Assembly (NCBI GenBank): GCA_946404865.1
Contig: CAMJFC010000015.1
Location: 1 to 48,136, forward strand
Reading direction: 5' to 3'
DNA length: 48,136 nt
Source: an uncultured Prevotellaceae bacterium
GTDB lineage: Bacteria; Bacteroidota; Bacteroidia; Bacteroidales; Bacteroidaceae
Each line of letters begins with the position of its first letter. Within the stretch, counting starts at the first letter, position 1. This document shows positions 23,640 through 33,988 of this stretch, one piece after another. The position numbers were made by a program, and so were the translations under genes. The notes under the pieces are model-generated. The model searched no databases, had not been told where the DNA came from, and saw only the letters and a program-made list of their open reading frames with translations.

Positions 23640-25811
23640 TTAGTTTTCTTCCTCTTCAGCCTTCTCTTCTTGTTTCGCTGCTTCGTCGATGGCTTTGATC
23701 TTGTCATAGACCAGCTTCAGGTCATCTTTCAGCTTATCCACCTTGCGGTTCATTTCATCAATCAGGCTGTTGCCTTTCTTGCTGCTCACGCTCAGGAATC
23801 CGATATTGTTTTCGTAGGTTTGGATCTCCTGTTTGAGTGACTCATAGCGTCGCATCAGACGTGTGCGCTCGTTGTCGAGTGAACCTCCACCTTTCTCAGC
23901 TGCATTCTTAAGGTTGCTGCGGAAATTGTCGAGTCTGCGGCGGTTGACACTGATATTCAGCTCTTTGTAAATTTTGTCGAGCACCTCATGATATTCTTTG
24001 TAGAGCTTGTCCTTCTCACGGAAAGGCACGTGACCGATTGACTGGTATTCCTCCACCAGTTCGTGGATGGTGTCGCGCACGTCGTCACCCGGCTCCTCTG
24101 CAATCGCCTTCAGACGTGCGATGATATCACGTTTCTTGGCCAGGTTCTCGCGTTCCTCGTTGCGTGTGCCGGCATTGGCAGCATTGCGGGCCTCGAAGAA
24201 TTTGTTGCAAGCGCTGAGGAAGTCATTCCACAGTTGGTCGCCCAGTTTCTTGGGCACGGTGCCGATGGTCTTCCATTCTTTCTGGAGTGCGATAAGCTTG
24301 TCGGAGGTCGATTTCCAATCGGTGCTGTCTTGCAACTCTTGTGCACGGGCAACCAGTGTGCGTTTCTTCTCAGCGTTCTCCGCAAATTGGGCTTTCATGT
24401 CGCGGAAATATTGTGTCTTGCGACCGAAGAAATCATCGCAAGCGGCACGGAAGCGCTCGAAGATTTTCACATTCATTTTTTGCGGTGCGAAACCGATGGT
24501 CTTCCATTCGGTCTGCAACTCGATAATCTGACGGGTGTGACGTTCCCAGTCGGCAGCACTCTTGTTCTCCTCGGCGATGATAGCCTCAACTTTTTCGCAG
24601 AGTGCAGTCTTACGAGCCAGATTCTCCTCCTCTTTAGAGCGGAGTTCCTCAAAGTGCTGTTGATGGCGCTTGTTGATAACGGTCGAGGCGGCTTTGAAGC
24701 GTGCCCAAATCTCCTCGCGCAGTTCTTTGGTCACAGGGCCAGTCTCACGGTACTGCTGGTGCAGTTCTTGCAACTGATGGAAGGCGCTGATGACATCGTT
24801 CTCCTCGGCCAGACGTTCGGCGGCCTCGCAGATGCGTGTCTTCATCTCCAGATTTTTCTTGAAGTCGTATTCGCGGGCTTCGCTGTTGAGTTTCAGCAGG
24901 TCGTAGAACTGTTCCACATTATGCTGATACGAACGCCAGAGTTCATTGGCGCGTTCTGCGGGCACAGCCTTGATTTCTTTCCACTCTTGCTGCAAGCGCT
25001 TGAATTCCTGATAGGAACGGTTGGCCTCTTCGGGCGAAGTGGCCATATTCTTGATTTTCTCGATAATGGCGAGCTTGCGTTGCAGATTGTCCTCCTTTTC
25101 TTTCTCCATCTGAAGGAATGCCTGGGCTCTCTTCTCCTTGATGAGTCCCATCTCGGCCTTGAAGGTTTCTTCTACTGGGTCGGGGGCAGCCTGATAGGCC
25201 TCAGGGTCACCACCATTGTCGAGATACTCCTTGTGCTGGGCTTCACGCTCAGCATTGTGCATCTTGTAGAAGATGGTCTTCAGGTGGTCCACTTCCTCCT
25301 TGTCGGGAGTTTCTTCGCCGTGAGCCAGCTCCTTCACACGCTCCAGCACCTCCTCCTTATTGGCATAGACCTTTTGGGGCGCAGGTTCTTCAGCGGGAGC
25401 CTCTTCAGCGGGAGCCTCTTCTGTGGCAGGTTCCTCAGCGGGTGCTTCCTCAACCGGAGCCTCTTCGGCGGCAGCCTCCTCAACCGGAGCCTCCTCAGCG
25501 GGAGTCTCTTCGGCGGCAGCTTCCTCAGCAGGTGCTTCCTCAGCGGGAGCCTCTTCGGCAGCAGCTTCCTCAGCAGGTGCTTCCTCAACCGGAGCCTCTT
25601 CGGCGGCAGCCTCCTCAGCGGGAGCAGCCTCCTCTGCAACATCCTCAGTCTCGGCTGGTGCTACGGCATCCTCTTGGGTTTCTACCACGGCTTCGATTTC
25701 TTCCACTGCTTCAGCGGGAGCCTCTTGCTTCACTTCCTGAGCGGTTTCTTCTACTTTTTTCTCTTCTTCTGGTGTTCCCTGTATCAGGGCATTCTCTTGA
25801 GAGTCCATCAT
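23640..25811 (-). CDS. DUF349-repeat protein with acidic N-terminal repeats
   Basis: 723 residues. Residues 59-145 are a low-complexity tract of EEAPAEEAA and EEAPVEEA words. From about 225 on, several DUF349 units of about 70 residues follow, each with a central W (WKEIKAVPAERANELWRSY, KTIGTVPKKLGDQLWNDFLSA, YQSIGHVPFREKDKLYKEYH), predicting long helices or coiled coils. Function is unknown; the family is widespread in Bacteroidota. Start may be ATG 25811 or the adjacent ATG 25808. It is transcribed alone from the promoter at 25902. Confidence 0.88.
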   Translation of the reverse strand: MMDSQENALIQGTPEEEKKVEETAQEVKQEAPAEAVEEIEAVVETQEDAVAPAETEDVAEEAAPAEEAAAEEAPVEEAPAEEAAAEEAPAEEAPAEEAAAEETPAEEAPVEEAAAEEAPVEEAPAEEPATEEAPAEEAPAEEPAPQKVYANKEEVLERVKELAHGEETPDKEEVDHLKTIFYKMHNAEREAQHKEYLDNGGDPEAYQAAPDPVEETFKAEMGLIKEKRAQAFLQMEKEKEDNLQRKLAIIEKIKNMATSPEEANRSYQEFKRLQQEWKEIKAVPAERANELWRSYQHNVEQFYDLLKLNSEAREYDFKKNLEMKTRICEAAERLAEENDVISAFHQLQELHQQYRETGPVTKELREEIWARFKAASTVINKRHQQHFEELRSKEEENLARKTALCEKVEAIIAEENKSAADWERHTRQIIELQTEWKTIGFAPQKMNVKIFERFRAACDDFFGRKTQYFRDMKAQFAENAEKKRTLVARAQELQDSTDWKSTSDKLIALQKEWKTIGTVPKKLGDQLWNDFLSACNKFFEARNAANAGTRNEERENLAKKRDIIARLKAIAEEPGDDVRDTIHELVEEYQSIGHVPFREKDKLYKEYHEVLDKIYKELNISVNRRRLDNFRSNLKNAAEKGGGSLDNERTRLMRRYESLKQEIQTYENNIGFLSVSSKKGNSLIDEMNRKVDKLKDDLKLVYDKIKAIDEAAKQEEKAEEEEN
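25377..25637. repeat. In-frame Glu/Ala/Pro-coding tandem repeats
   Basis: Units of 12-15 bp (GCCTCCTCAGCGGGA-like) and longer composites of about 45 bp encode residues 59-145 of the DUF349 protein. The units are imperfect, suggesting repeated slippage, and length is likely to vary among strains. Confidence 0.85.
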
Positions 25812-25901
25812 GTAACGCTTTAGTTATTGATTCGGTTATTGCTATCAGGTACGCGTGCGGCAGGTATAGGCACAAATGCGCCTGCTCACACTTTACAAAA
25901 T

Positions 25902-25910
25902 GCAAACTTA
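25902..25910 (-). promoter_or_regulatory. -7 box of the DUF349 gene promoter
   Basis: TAAGTTTGC on the minus strand, about 90 bp before the start. No good TTTG at the -33 distance. Confidence 0.55.
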
Positions 25911-25964
25911 TGGAAAAAAAATGAAATGACCTAAAAATATATTGTTTTTTTTAAAAAAAAGTGT

Positions 25965-26891
25965 CTAAATGAGCCTTTTGTGCCTGAAAAGCCACCAAAT
26001 TGCGGCCGAAACGAATACAGAAATGAGCATGGCCACCGGGAATCCAACGGGATTGTTCTCCATGCCGTTGATGAGGTTCATGCCGAACAGGGAGGCGATC
26101 AACGTGGGGAACATCATCATAATCGACACAGAGGTGAGTGTACGCATCACCGTGTTCATGTTGTTGTTGATGATGCTCGAATAGGTGTCCATCGTCGATT
26201 CGAGAATGTCGGAGTAGATGTTAGTTGTCTCGCGGGCCTGACTCATCTCGATGTTGACGTCTTCAATCAGGTCAGCATCCAATTCGTCCACTTGCAACTT
26301 GAATTTCAGTTTGGCGAGCAGGTTTTCATTGCCACGGATAGAGGTAATGAAATAGGTGAGAGAGTCTTGCAGGCGTGACAATCCGATGAGCGACTCGTTG
26401 TTGATGTCGTGGTCCAGGTTGCGCTTGGCTTTGTCGATAAGGCTGCTGATTTGTTTCAGTCGTTTCAGGTACCACACCGCCGAGGAGAGGAATAGGCGGA
26501 AGGTCATGTCCACATAGTCGGTGAAACCCTCACCGCGCTTTTGTTGGAACGACACGAAGTCAATCATCATGTTGGTCTCATAGTAGCACACCGTGATGGT
26601 CACATCACGTTTGTGGATGATACCAAGCGGCACGGTGGTGTAGGGTGTGCGCGACCGTATCTCCTTCACGTAGGGGATACGCAAGATAATCAGCATCCAA
26701 CCGTCGTCGTACTCATAACGGGCACGCTCGTCGGTATCGCTGACGTCTGACATGAAGTAATCGGGGATGGAAAATCTTTTCTCCAGCTCGCGCTGGTCTT
26801 CTTCCGTGGGACAGGTAACCTGTATCCAGCAGTTCGGCTGCCACTCATCGAGTTTGGTCAGTCCGTTGGTCGTGTTCCAATACGTCTTCAT
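25965..26891 (-). CDS. corA: CorA-family divalent-cation transporter
   Basis: 308 residues. A long cytoplasmic N-terminal domain with charged helices is followed by two C-terminal transmembrane helices; the diagnostic GMN motif is at 270-272 (SLFGMNLINGMENN) and the protein ends in basic RHKRLI. It forms a pentameric Mg2+ (or Co2+/Ni2+) channel in the inner membrane. The gene stands alone behind an extended-repeat promoter. Confidence 0.93.
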   Translation of the reverse strand: MKTYWNTTNGLTKLDEWQPNCWIQVTCPTEEDQRELEKRFSIPDYFMSDVSDTDERARYEYDDGWMLIILRIPYVKEIRSRTPYTTVPLGIIHKRDVTITVCYYETNMMIDFVSFQQKRGEGFTDYVDMTFRLFLSSAVWYLKRLKQISSLIDKAKRNLDHDINNESLIGLSRLQDSLTYFITSIRGNENLLAKLKFKLQVDELDADLIEDVNIEMSQARETTNIYSDILESTMDTYSSIINNNMNTVMRTLTSVSIMMMFPTLIASLFGMNLINGMENNPVGFPVAMLISVFVSAAIWWLFRHKRLI

Positions 26892-27017
26892 TTGCTTTGG
26901 CCTCCAAAATAAGGTTTAGTGCGGAGGCTCGGCTTCTGAAGCACGGCCTCTGCGTTACAAATTACAGTTTTCCGGGTGATAATCGTCCATAAAAAAAGTG
27001 AATGATTTGATTTCGGT

Positions 27018-27090
27018 TGCAAAGTTACGAAAAATCGAGAGCAGAACAAAATAAATTGATTTTTTTTTATGCCGAGATGGAGTAACTTAT
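27018..27090 (-). promoter_or_regulatory. corA promoter inside the extended repeat (copy B)
   Basis: -33 TTTG (27047-27050), 19-nt spacer, -7 TAACTTTGC (27019-27027). The flanks match copies A and C: CGAAAAATCGAGAGCAGAAC and AAAATAAATTGATTTTTT, ending in GGAGTAACTT as in copy A. Confidence 0.75.
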
Positions 27091-27171
27091 CCAAAGATAG
27101 TGCAAATCGAGTGAAATACAAAATGAAAAATACTTTTTTTCATTTTTATTTTTGAGATGCAGCCTATCTTA

Positions 27172-27230
27172 TTCAAAGTTACGAAAAATAGAGAGCAGAA
27201 CAAAATAAATTGATTTATTTTTTATGCCTT
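27172..27230 (-). promoter_or_regulatory. Extended promoter repeat (copy C), no gene directly behind it
   Basis: TAACTTTGA (27173-27181) and TTTG (27201-27204), 19 nt apart, with the same flanks as copy B. It lies about 150 bp farther upstream of corA in the same direction, so it may be a second corA promoter. The rest of 26892-27267 is A/T-rich and shows no gene. Confidence 0.6.
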
Positions 27231-27267
27231 TCGAATATGATGATGGAAAAAACATTTGCAATAACAG

Positions 27268-27300
27268 CAAAAAATCGGATTACCAAAGCGGTAATCCGAT
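27268..27300 (-). terminator. Terminator of pepD
   Basis: Perfect 11-bp stem ATCGGATTACC/GGTAATCCGAT (27274-27284, 27290-27300) with a 5-nt loop, followed on the minus strand by TTTTT, 20 bp past the pepD stop. Confidence 0.88.
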
Positions 27301-27319
27301 AGAATTCAGAGGTTTAGAA

Positions 27320-28777
27320 TTATTTAACGGGAATCTCTTCCAATGTCTTTTTGAGGAATTCCCAGAACTTCGGGACGCTGGGAATATGGGCACGTTCGTT
27401 GGCGGTGTGGGGCGAGAGCAGGGTGGGGCCGAACGAGCAGATGTCCAAGCCGGGGTACTTACTCAGGATGATGGAACACTCCAGTCCGGCATGTACCACC
27501 TGAATGGTCGGCTCGTTGCCGAACAGGTCTTTGTAAATACCTGCCATCACCTTCACGATTTCGCTGTCGGGATTGGGGTTCCAGCCGCCGTAACCACCGC
27601 TGAAAGCCACCTTCATGCCCGCCATGTTGAAACAGCTCTCGATGGTCTCGGCCAAGTATTCTTTCATGCTCTCAGAGGCACCACGGGCGAGGATTTTCAC
27701 CGCAGCCTTGCCGCCGCCGATGTTGACGATAGCCAGATTAGAAGAGGTCTCCACGATGTTGGGGATAGAGGGGATATAACGGATGACACCGTCGTGACAG
27801 GCATAAATGGCATTCACCACATTGTCTTGTATCTCTTCGGGCACCTCCGTCTTCGGTGTCTCCACCTCTTCGGCGAAGAACTCGATGCCGCTCTCTATGC
27901 CCTTGTATTCCTCGTTGAACAGTTCGCACCAGTCGGCCACAGCCACTTTCACCGCCTCTACATTCTCTTTGGGCAGGGTGAGCACCACCTCGCATTCGAA
28001 GGGGATGGCATTGCGCATATTGCCGCCGTTCCACGTGGCCAGACGGGCATCGTTCTCGCTGATGGCACTGCGCACGAAACGTGCCATCAGTTTGTTGGCG
28101 TTGGCTCGACCTTCGCCGATTTCCAGACCAGAGTGGCCGCCGCGCAGACCTTTCAGCGTCACTTTCACGGCTGCGTCGTCGGGGTCGGTGTCTGCCTCTT
28201 TGTACTCCATTGTGGCGGTGATGTCGAGGCCGCCGGCACTGCCGATAATCATCTCACCCTCGGTCTCGGTGTCGAGGTTGAGCAGAATCTCGCCTGACAG
28301 TTCTCCGGCGGGTAGGTCGTTGGCGCCAAACATACCTGACTCTTCATCGGCGGTGCATAGTGCTTCTATCGGACCGTGCTTTAGGTCTTTGTCCTCCATC
28401 ACAGCCATGATGGCGGCGATGCCCAGACCATCATCGGCTCCGAGGGTAGTACCTTTGGCTTTCACCCACTCACCGTCTATCCATGTCTGAATGGGGTCGG
28501 TCTCGAAACAGTGTGTACTCTCTTTCGTCTTCTGGGGCACCATGTCCATGTGAGCTTGCAGGATGACGGTCTTGCGGTCTTCCATGCCGGGTGTGGCGGG
28601 CTTGCGCATCACGATGTTGCCGGCAGGGTCCTGGAAGGCTTCTACGCCAGCATTCTTGGCAAACTCCAGCAAAAACTGCTGTACTTTCTCACGATGTCCT
28701 GAAGGACGTGGCACCTGTGTCAGCGCATCGAAATTGCGCCAGATGCATTCAGGTTGCAGATTTTTGATTTCACTCAT
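27320..28777 (-). CDS. pepD: Aminoacyl-histidine dipeptidase (cytosol non-specific dipeptidase)
   Basis: 485 residues, full length for M20C PepD. Metal ligands and catalytic acids are visible: H76 and D78 in LQAHMDMVPQ, D115 in TLGADDGLGIA, and E145-E146 in CTADEESGMF. The lid domain lies between about 185 and 390. It hydrolyses a broad range of dipeptides in the cytoplasm, consistent with a peptide-using gut anaerobe. Single gene with its own terminator. Confidence 0.95.
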   Translation of the reverse strand: MSEIKNLQPECIWRNFDALTQVPRPSGHREKVQQFLLEFAKNAGVEAFQDPAGNIVMRKPATPGMEDRKTVILQAHMDMVPQKTKESTHCFETDPIQTWIDGEWVKAKGTTLGADDGLGIAAIMAVMEDKDLKHGPIEALCTADEESGMFGANDLPAGELSGEILLNLDTETEGEMIIGSAGGLDITATMEYKEADTDPDDAAVKVTLKGLRGGHSGLEIGEGRANANKLMARFVRSAISENDARLATWNGGNMRNAIPFECEVVLTLPKENVEAVKVAVADWCELFNEEYKGIESGIEFFAEEVETPKTEVPEEIQDNVVNAIYACHDGVIRYIPSIPNIVETSSNLAIVNIGGGKAAVKILARGASESMKEYLAETIESCFNMAGMKVAFSGGYGGWNPNPDSEIVKVMAGIYKDLFGNEPTIQVVHAGLECSIILSKYPGLDICSFGPTLLSPHTANERAHIPSVPKFWEFLKKTLEEIPVK

Positions 28778-28786
28778 AGTATTTAT

Positions 28787-28882
28787 TTTAATGTTGAGGG
28801 TTTTGAGGGTTGAGGGTTTGGAGTTGAGGGCTCTACCTTTTTTACCTTTTTACTTTTTTACCTTTTTACTTTTTTACTTTTA
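28787..28882. repeat. Tandem repeats GGGTTTGAG-like and CCTTTTTACT
   Basis: 28793-28832 has TTGAGGG words; 28834-28882 is an approximate array of TTTTTAC units that runs into the last codons of the upstream-lying flippase-like gene. Confidence 0.75.
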
Positions 28883-29855
28883 CTTTGCTCATGCTCAGTG
28901 CTGCCCAGCCCCAAATGCCCATGACGATGAGCAGGAGCGTTTGCACGGTATGGACAATGAGCACGAAATAAAGGGCAGCGTCGCTCTGTACACCATATAT
29001 AATCAACATCGATTTCACGGCGAAGTGCCAGGGGCCGGCACCATTGGGGGTGGGGACGATGACGGCAATGCTACCCACGACAAACGACGCGAAGGCGCAA
29101 CCCAAAGAGAGATGGGCGGTGGCGTCAAAACAGAAGAATGTCAGGTAATAATGCAAAAAATAGCAGACCCAGATGGCCAACGAATAAAAGAGGTATAAGG
29201 TTACGCCTTGGATATGCCGCAAAGACGCCACGCCCTGCCATAAACTGTGTAAGACATCTTTCACCTTATTATAAATGGTCAACTTGCGCACCAAGATGAA
29301 GACCAGCACCAGGGCGGCTAAGGCGCACAAGGCTGTGACCAGATAGCCGGTGGTGGTGAAACGGTCGAAGATACTGTCCAGGCGTGTGCCCGTGGTGCTG
29401 AAGAAATTGTTGAGCACGGGCATCTGTACCACCAAGGCCACCCCCGTCATCAGCAACATGATGAGCATATCCACAGCACGCTCGGTCACCACCGTACCCA
29501 AAGCCTTCGAAAACGACACCCCGTCCTGCCGCTTGAGAATGCCGCAGCGGGTAAACTCACCCACACGGGGCACCACCAGGCTGGCGGCATACGACACGAA
29601 GATGGCATTGATACAGGAAGACAGACGGGGATGCTCGCCCACGGGGGCAAGAGTCTGGCGCCAGCGGATGGCGCGGAAGGCTTGTGCGAGAATGCAGAAA
29701 GGGAAGGACAGTATCATCCAGGTCCAATCCATCTCATGCCACAGCACCGTGTCTATCTTCTGAAAGTCGAAGTTGCGGTACATCCAATAGAGGATGGCAC
29801 CGCCGAAGAGCAATGGCAATATAACTTTAAAAGTAATAGAAAGGACTTTTCTCAT
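28866..29855 (-). CDS. Flippase-like membrane protein (lysylphosphatidylglycerol synthase TM family)
   Basis: 329 residues from the ATG at 29853-29855. The frame is open to 29954, but the -7 box at 29901-29909 would fall inside that longer version. It is mostly hydrophobic, with about eight helices; typical family pieces are FRAIRWRQTLAP and RVGEFTRCGILKRQDGVSF, and a late VPTPNGAGPWHFAV. These UPF0104 proteins are thought to move lipid-linked molecules; no catalytic domain is attached. The C-terminus KVKVKK comes from tandem-repeat DNA. It is divergent from the large fusion gene. Confidence 0.82.
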   Translation of the reverse strand: MRKVLSITFKVILPLLFGGAILYWMYRNFDFQKIDTVLWHEMDWTWMILSFPFCILAQAFRAIRWRQTLAPVGEHPRLSSCINAIFVSYAASLVVPRVGEFTRCGILKRQDGVSFSKALGTVVTERAVDMLIMLLMTGVALVVQMPVLNNFFSTTGTRLDSIFDRFTTTGYLVTALCALAALVLVFILVRKLTIYNKVKDVLHSLWQGVASLRHIQGVTLYLFYSLAIWVCYFLHYYLTFFCFDATAHLSLGCAFASFVVGSIAVIVPTPNGAGPWHFAVKSMLIIYGVQSDAALYFVLIVHTVQTLLLIVMGIWGWAALSMSKVKVKK

Positions 29856-29900
29856 TTCATTCTGCTCAAGTGTCTGGAGTGATGGCATCCACTTACGGGT

Positions 29901-29909
29901 GCAAAAATA
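29901..29909 (-). promoter_or_regulatory. Promoter -7 box of the flippase-like gene
   Basis: TATTTTTGC on the minus strand, 45 bp before ATG 29855. It decides the start by excluding the longer frame. Confidence 0.65.
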
Positions 29910-30011
29910 GAAATAAAAATCGGAAAAAACAATCGGTGAAACAGTTTTTTTCAAAAAGCGGCATTTATTACGAAAAAATGCGCTATCTTCGCAGCATCAA
30001 AAGAATTGTTT

Positions 30012-33000
30012 ATGTTACAAAAGGCAGATATCTTTATTCCTTGCGATGATGTGTACGTGGCAAAACACATGGTGGCTAACTTGCGGTGCATACCACAAGT
30101 GCAGTATATCTGGCTGATGACGGCTGAGCAGACCGCAACCCAAAACCTGGCGCCAGAAGGTGCACAATGGCTGGTCATGGACTCGTTGCTGTCAACGACT
30201 GCCATGAAGACCATCGCTGAGACCGCCGTTTCTCCCTATGTGCTTGTCGGGCTGAAAACCACGGAATTTCATTTAGGCTTGTACGCTCTCCCACGCTGGC
30301 TTCGTGCCGCTGTCGAGACCGATGCCGCCATGGTTTATGCCGACCACTATTCAGTGGAGGGTGGACAGGTGGTCAAACATCCTGTCATCGACTATCAAGA
30401 GGGCAGCCTGCGTGATGACTTCGATTTCGGTTCACTGTTGTTGATGAAGACGGGTTGGTTGCAAGCCTATGCCCGTCAGGCGAAGTTGCCCGATTACCAA
30501 TATGCCGGTCTTTACGACCTCCGTCTGTACCTTAGTCGTCAGGGACGCCTGTTCCACCTCAATGAATATCTCTATACAGAGCACGAGCAAGACCTGAGGG
30601 CGTCGGGCGAGAAACAGTTTGACTACGTCAATCCGCGCAACCGTGAGGTGCAGGTGGAGATGGAGCAGGCCGTGACGGTACACCTGACCGAAGTGGGTGC
30701 TTTGGTCGATACGGCGCGTTACCACTCGCTCGACTTCGATGAAGAGGATTTTCCCGTTGAGGCTTCTGTTATTATCCCCGTCTTCAACCGTGAGCGCACC
30801 ATCTGCGATGCCGTCGATTCGGCTTTGGCGCAGAAGGCCTCCTTTAAATATAATGTCATCGTGGTGGATAACCACTCCACCGACCGCACCACGGAATTGC
30901 TCAACGACTATGGCGACCAGCGACTGGTGCATATCATCCCCGAGCGTACCGATCTGGGCATCGGTGGCTGCTGGAACGTGGCGGTCAACGACTCCCGCTG
31001 CGGGCGCTTTGCTGTTCAACTCGACAGCGACGACCTCTACTCCTCGCCCAATACGTTGCTGCAGGTGGTTGACGCCTTCCGTAAGCAAAATGCGGCCATG
31101 GTCATCGGGTCGTATCGGATGTGCGACTTCGACCTCAACACCTTGCCTCCCGGAATGATAGACCATCGTGAATGGACCGACCAAAACGGACCCAACAACG
31201 CGTTGCGCATCAACGGTCTGGGGGCTCCGCGGGCGTTCTTTACTCCTATCGTACGCCGCATACAGTTCCCCAACACCTCCTACGGCGAAGATTATGCCCT
31301 CGGTCTGGCTTTCAGTCGTCAGTACCGCATCGGTCGTATCTATAGCGAACTCTATCTGTGCCGCAGGTGGGGTGGCAATAGTGACGCCGCACTCAGTATC
31401 GAGCGTGTCAATGCCAACAACCTCTATAAAGACCGCTTGCGCACCATGGAACTGTCGGCACGTCAACAGCTCAACCGCGGCGAGGGCGATGACGAGGAGG
31501 ATGACTCACTGACGCGTTTCTTCCGACGTCAGTTGGCCAGATGGGACGATGCGCGCCAACGTTATGACGACTTGGAGAAAGTGAAGACAAAAGACCTGAT
31601 GGAGAATGCCGGAGATGCGGGCGCTGACGGTGAACTCACCATGATGGACTTCAAGGTGCAGTGGAATCCGGCCCGCATGGTTTCCACCGGTGCCAAGATT
31701 GACGCCCGCTCGATAGCAGAGCGACCCTGTTTCCTCTGCGCTGCCAACCGACCTGAACAGCAGATAGTCAAGTCATTCGACGGTAAGTATGACATATTGG
31801 TCAATCCGTTTCCTATCCTCCCCGTACATTACACCATTCCGGCACGCAAACACCAACCGCAGACCATCGTGGGGCAGTATGGCGTCATGCACCGACTGCT
31901 CACCGATTACCCCGAACTGATGGTCTTCTACAACGGTCCACATTGTGGTGCGTCGGCTCCCGACCATTTGCATTTCCAGGCCGGCACCGCCGGGGTGCTG
32001 CCCCTGCAGACCGCATGGCAACGGCTGAGCCGTAATTTGGAGCCTGTGGTCGCGCTCAATGACCACGAGGGCATCTACGTCGTCACCGACTATCCCTGTC
32101 CGGCGTTGCTCATCCGCTCACGTAAGCGCGATACCGACGAAGAGATGTTCGCAGTCCTCCATGCCACCTATCCCACACAAACCTCGAATCCCGCACCTTT
32201 CGATATCAACGACATCAATATCGTGGCTTGGCGTGACGGCGATGATTATCTCTCCGTGATATTCCCACGGCGCAAGCACCGTCCCGACTGCTACAGCGCT
32301 GCGGGTGACCGCCAGATGATGGTGAGTCCCGGTGCCCTTGATATGTCCGGACTGATTATCACTCCTCGTCAGAATGACTTTGAGCGCATCACCATGCGCG
32401 ATGTGGTCAGCATCCTCGGCGAGGTGGCTATGTCGCCTGATGATTTCCGGACGTGGGTGGAGAACATCCGCACATATCGGGCTGCAAAACCACAGACCGA
32501 GACACCGCTGAAAAAAGAACCCTTAGTGACGGTGGGCATCGTGAGCGCCGAGCAAATCACTTTTGTGCTCAACGCCCCCTTCCTGGCCAAGGGCGAAGTG
32601 ATAGAGGGCACACAGACGGTGCAACTGCAAGAGGGGGGCATCCTCTGGCAGGGCAGCCAGTATCGTGAACTGACCTTCGTGCCCAAGTCTGCCGATGCCT
32701 CTTTCTCCATCAGTGATGTCACCATTGGTGTCAATTTCCACTGGCAGCGGCAACAGACACAGACATTTCTCGGCACACTCCGACTGGTGGTCGATGCCGG
32801 ACAGATATGCGCCATCAACGAGGTGGCTGTGGAGACCTATCTCACCAGCGTCATCAGCAGCGAGATGAGCGCCTCATCATCTGCCGAACTGCTCAAAGCA
32901 CACGCTGTCATCTCGCGCAGTTGGTTGCTCGCGCAGATGAAGAAACGGCAACAGATGACCGACGGCGGCGACCATTTCTTCTCCTTTGTGCGCAAGGAGG

Positions 33001-33821
33001 ATGAGTTGGTGAGATGGTACGACCGTGAAGACCATACCATCTTCGACGTGTGTGCCGATGATCATTGCCAGCGCTATCAAGGCATCACTCAGGCTTCGAG
33101 GCCCGTTGTCGTAGAGGCGGTGAAGGCAACACGCGGCCAGGTGCTCTATGCCGATGGTGACATTTGCGATGCGCGCTTCAGCAAGTGCTGCGGCGGCGTG
33201 ACCGAGGAATTTCAGTATTGCTGGGAGAATCTGCCCAAGAGCTATCTGAAGTCGGTGAGAGACGCGCGTGAGGGTGCGCCTGTGCAACTGACGGCTGCTG
33301 CTGACGCCGACCGGTGGATTCGCACGTCACCCGATGCGTTCTGCAATACGCAAGACAAAACCATCCTGCGGCAGGTGCTCAATGACTATGACCGCGAGAC
33401 GGCTGATTTCTACCGGTGGACGGTGGAATACACGCAAGAGGAACTTGCTGCGCTCATCGAAGAAAAGCTCCACCTCGGGTTGGGGAACATCCTTGCGCTC
33501 GAACCATTAGAACGAGGGAAGAGCGGACGCATCGTGCGACTGAAAATCGTAGGCAGCGAGCGTACCTTCACCATCGGCAAGGAGTTGGAGATACGACGCA
33601 CACTCTCGAAAACCCACCTGCTTAGTTCGGCGTTTGTGGTCGATGCTTTCGATGTGGCCGATGGCGTGCCTCAGCGTTTCCGCATCACCGGAGCCGGCTG
33701 GGGCCATGGTGTGGGTCTGTGCCAGATAGGTGCCGCCGTGATGGGCGAGCAGGGCTACCGCTATGATGAAATCCTACTCCATTACTACCAAGGGGCAGAG
33801 GTGAAGAAAGTGTATAAATAA
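30012..33821 (+). CDS. Fusion protein: glycosyltransferase-like + GalT/HIT-like (DUF4922 type) + SpoIID domain
   Basis: 1269 residues from ATG 30012. No signal peptide or transmembrane segment is visible, so it should be cytosolic. 1-240: degenerate GT-A-like region ([25 protein letters not shown]). 248-475: GT2 domain with [23 protein letters not shown] and DSDD at 338-341. 490-545: acidic linker. 550-830: GalT/HIT-like domain with C573 and C576 (RPCFLC) and HxHxQ at 652-656 (DHLHFQ), H654 being the expected nucleotidylated His. 930-1265: SpoIID domain with E951 in [13 protein letters not shown] and [13 protein letters not shown] (1229-1241). Two AmpG-like permeases follow. A role in handling imported muropeptides is inferred. 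Confidence 0.85.
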   Translation: MLQKADIFIPCDDVYVAKHMVANLRCIPQVQYIWLMTAEQTATQNLAPEGAQWLVMDSLLSTTAMKTIAETAVSPYVLVGLKTTEFHLGLYALPRWLRAAVETDAAMVYADHYSVEGGQVVKHPVIDYQEGSLRDDFDFGSLLLMKTGWLQAYARQAKLPDYQYAGLYDLRLYLSRQGRLFHLNEYLYTEHEQDLRASGEKQFDYVNPRNREVQVEMEQAVTVHLTEVGALVDTARYHSLDFDEEDFPVEASVIIPVFNRERTICDAVDSALAQKASFKYNVIVVDNHSTDRTTELLNDYGDQRLVHIIPERTDLGIGGCWNVAVNDSRCGRFAVQLDSDDLYSSPNTLLQVVDAFRKQNAAMVIGSYRMCDFDLNTLPPGMIDHREWTDQNGPNNALRINGLGAPRAFFTPIVRRIQFPNTSYGEDYALGLAFSRQYRIGRIYSELYLCRRWGGNSDAALSIERVNANNLYKDRLRTMELSARQQLNRGEGDDEEDDSLTRFFRRQLARWDDARQRYDDLEKVKTKDLMENAGDAGADGELTMMDFKVQWNPARMVSTGAKIDARSIAERPCFLCAANRPEQQIVKSFDGKYDILVNPFPILPVHYTIPARKHQPQTIVGQYGVMHRLLTDYPELMVFYNGPHCGASAPDHLHFQAGTAGVLPLQTAWQRLSRNLEPVVALNDHEGIYVVTDYPCPALLIRSRKRDTDEEMFAVLHATYPTQTSNPAPFDINDINIVAWRDGDDYLSVIFPRRKHRPDCYSAAGDRQMMVSPGALDMSGLIITPRQNDFERITMRDVVSILGEVAMSPDDFRTWVENIRTYRAAKPQTETPLKKEPLVTVGIVSAEQITFVLNAPFLAKGEVIEGTQTVQLQEGGILWQGSQYRELTFVPKSADASFSISDVTIGVNFHWQRQQTQTFLGTLRLVVDAGQICAINEVAVETYLTSVISSEMSASSSAELLKAHAVISRSWLLAQMKKRQQMTDGGDHFFSFVRKEDELVRWYDREDHTIFDVCADDHCQRYQGITQASRPVVVEAVKATRGQVLYADGDICDARFSKCCGGVTEEFQYCWENLPKSYLKSVRDAREGAPVQLTAAADADRWIRTSPDAFCNTQDKTILRQVLNDYDRETADFYRWTVEYTQEELAALIEEKLHLGLGNILALEPLERGKSGRIVRLKIVGSERTFTIGKELEIRRTLSKTHLLSSAFVVDAFDVADGVPQRFRITGAGWGHGVGLCQIGAAVMGEQGYRYDEILLHYYQGAEVKKVYK

Positions 33822-33988
33822 GACCCCACCCCAGACCCTCCCCTTAGAGGAGGAAGTGATTACCTCGCTAATGATGTAGGAACGCAGTACGTCGAGTCTG
33901 CCAAAAGAGGAAACCCGTGTTTGCGGACGAGGTACGCCGCGTCCCTACGTGGTAATCACAAAGTTCAATGTACAAAGTTCAAAGTTCA
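33822..33988. repeat. Spacer with C-rich half-palindrome, GGACG palindrome and TTCAAAG words
   Basis: 33826-33852 is a C-rich half repeat; 33925-33948 is a degenerate GGACGCGGC-family copy followed by CTACGTGGTAATCA, like the flank of 8933-8957; 33960-33990 repeats AAAGTTCAATG. The upstream ATG at 33968 lies inside these repeats. Confidence 0.7.

Noticed and set aside
24063..25823. 586-residue open frame opposite the DUF349 gene
   Set aside because: Antisense shadow; its Ser/Gly/Leu repeats are only the reverse reading of the Glu/Ala/Pro tract.
30432..31466. 344-residue minus-strand frame inside the fusion gene
   Set aside because: Antisense of the glycosyltransferase region, without a promoter or known motif.
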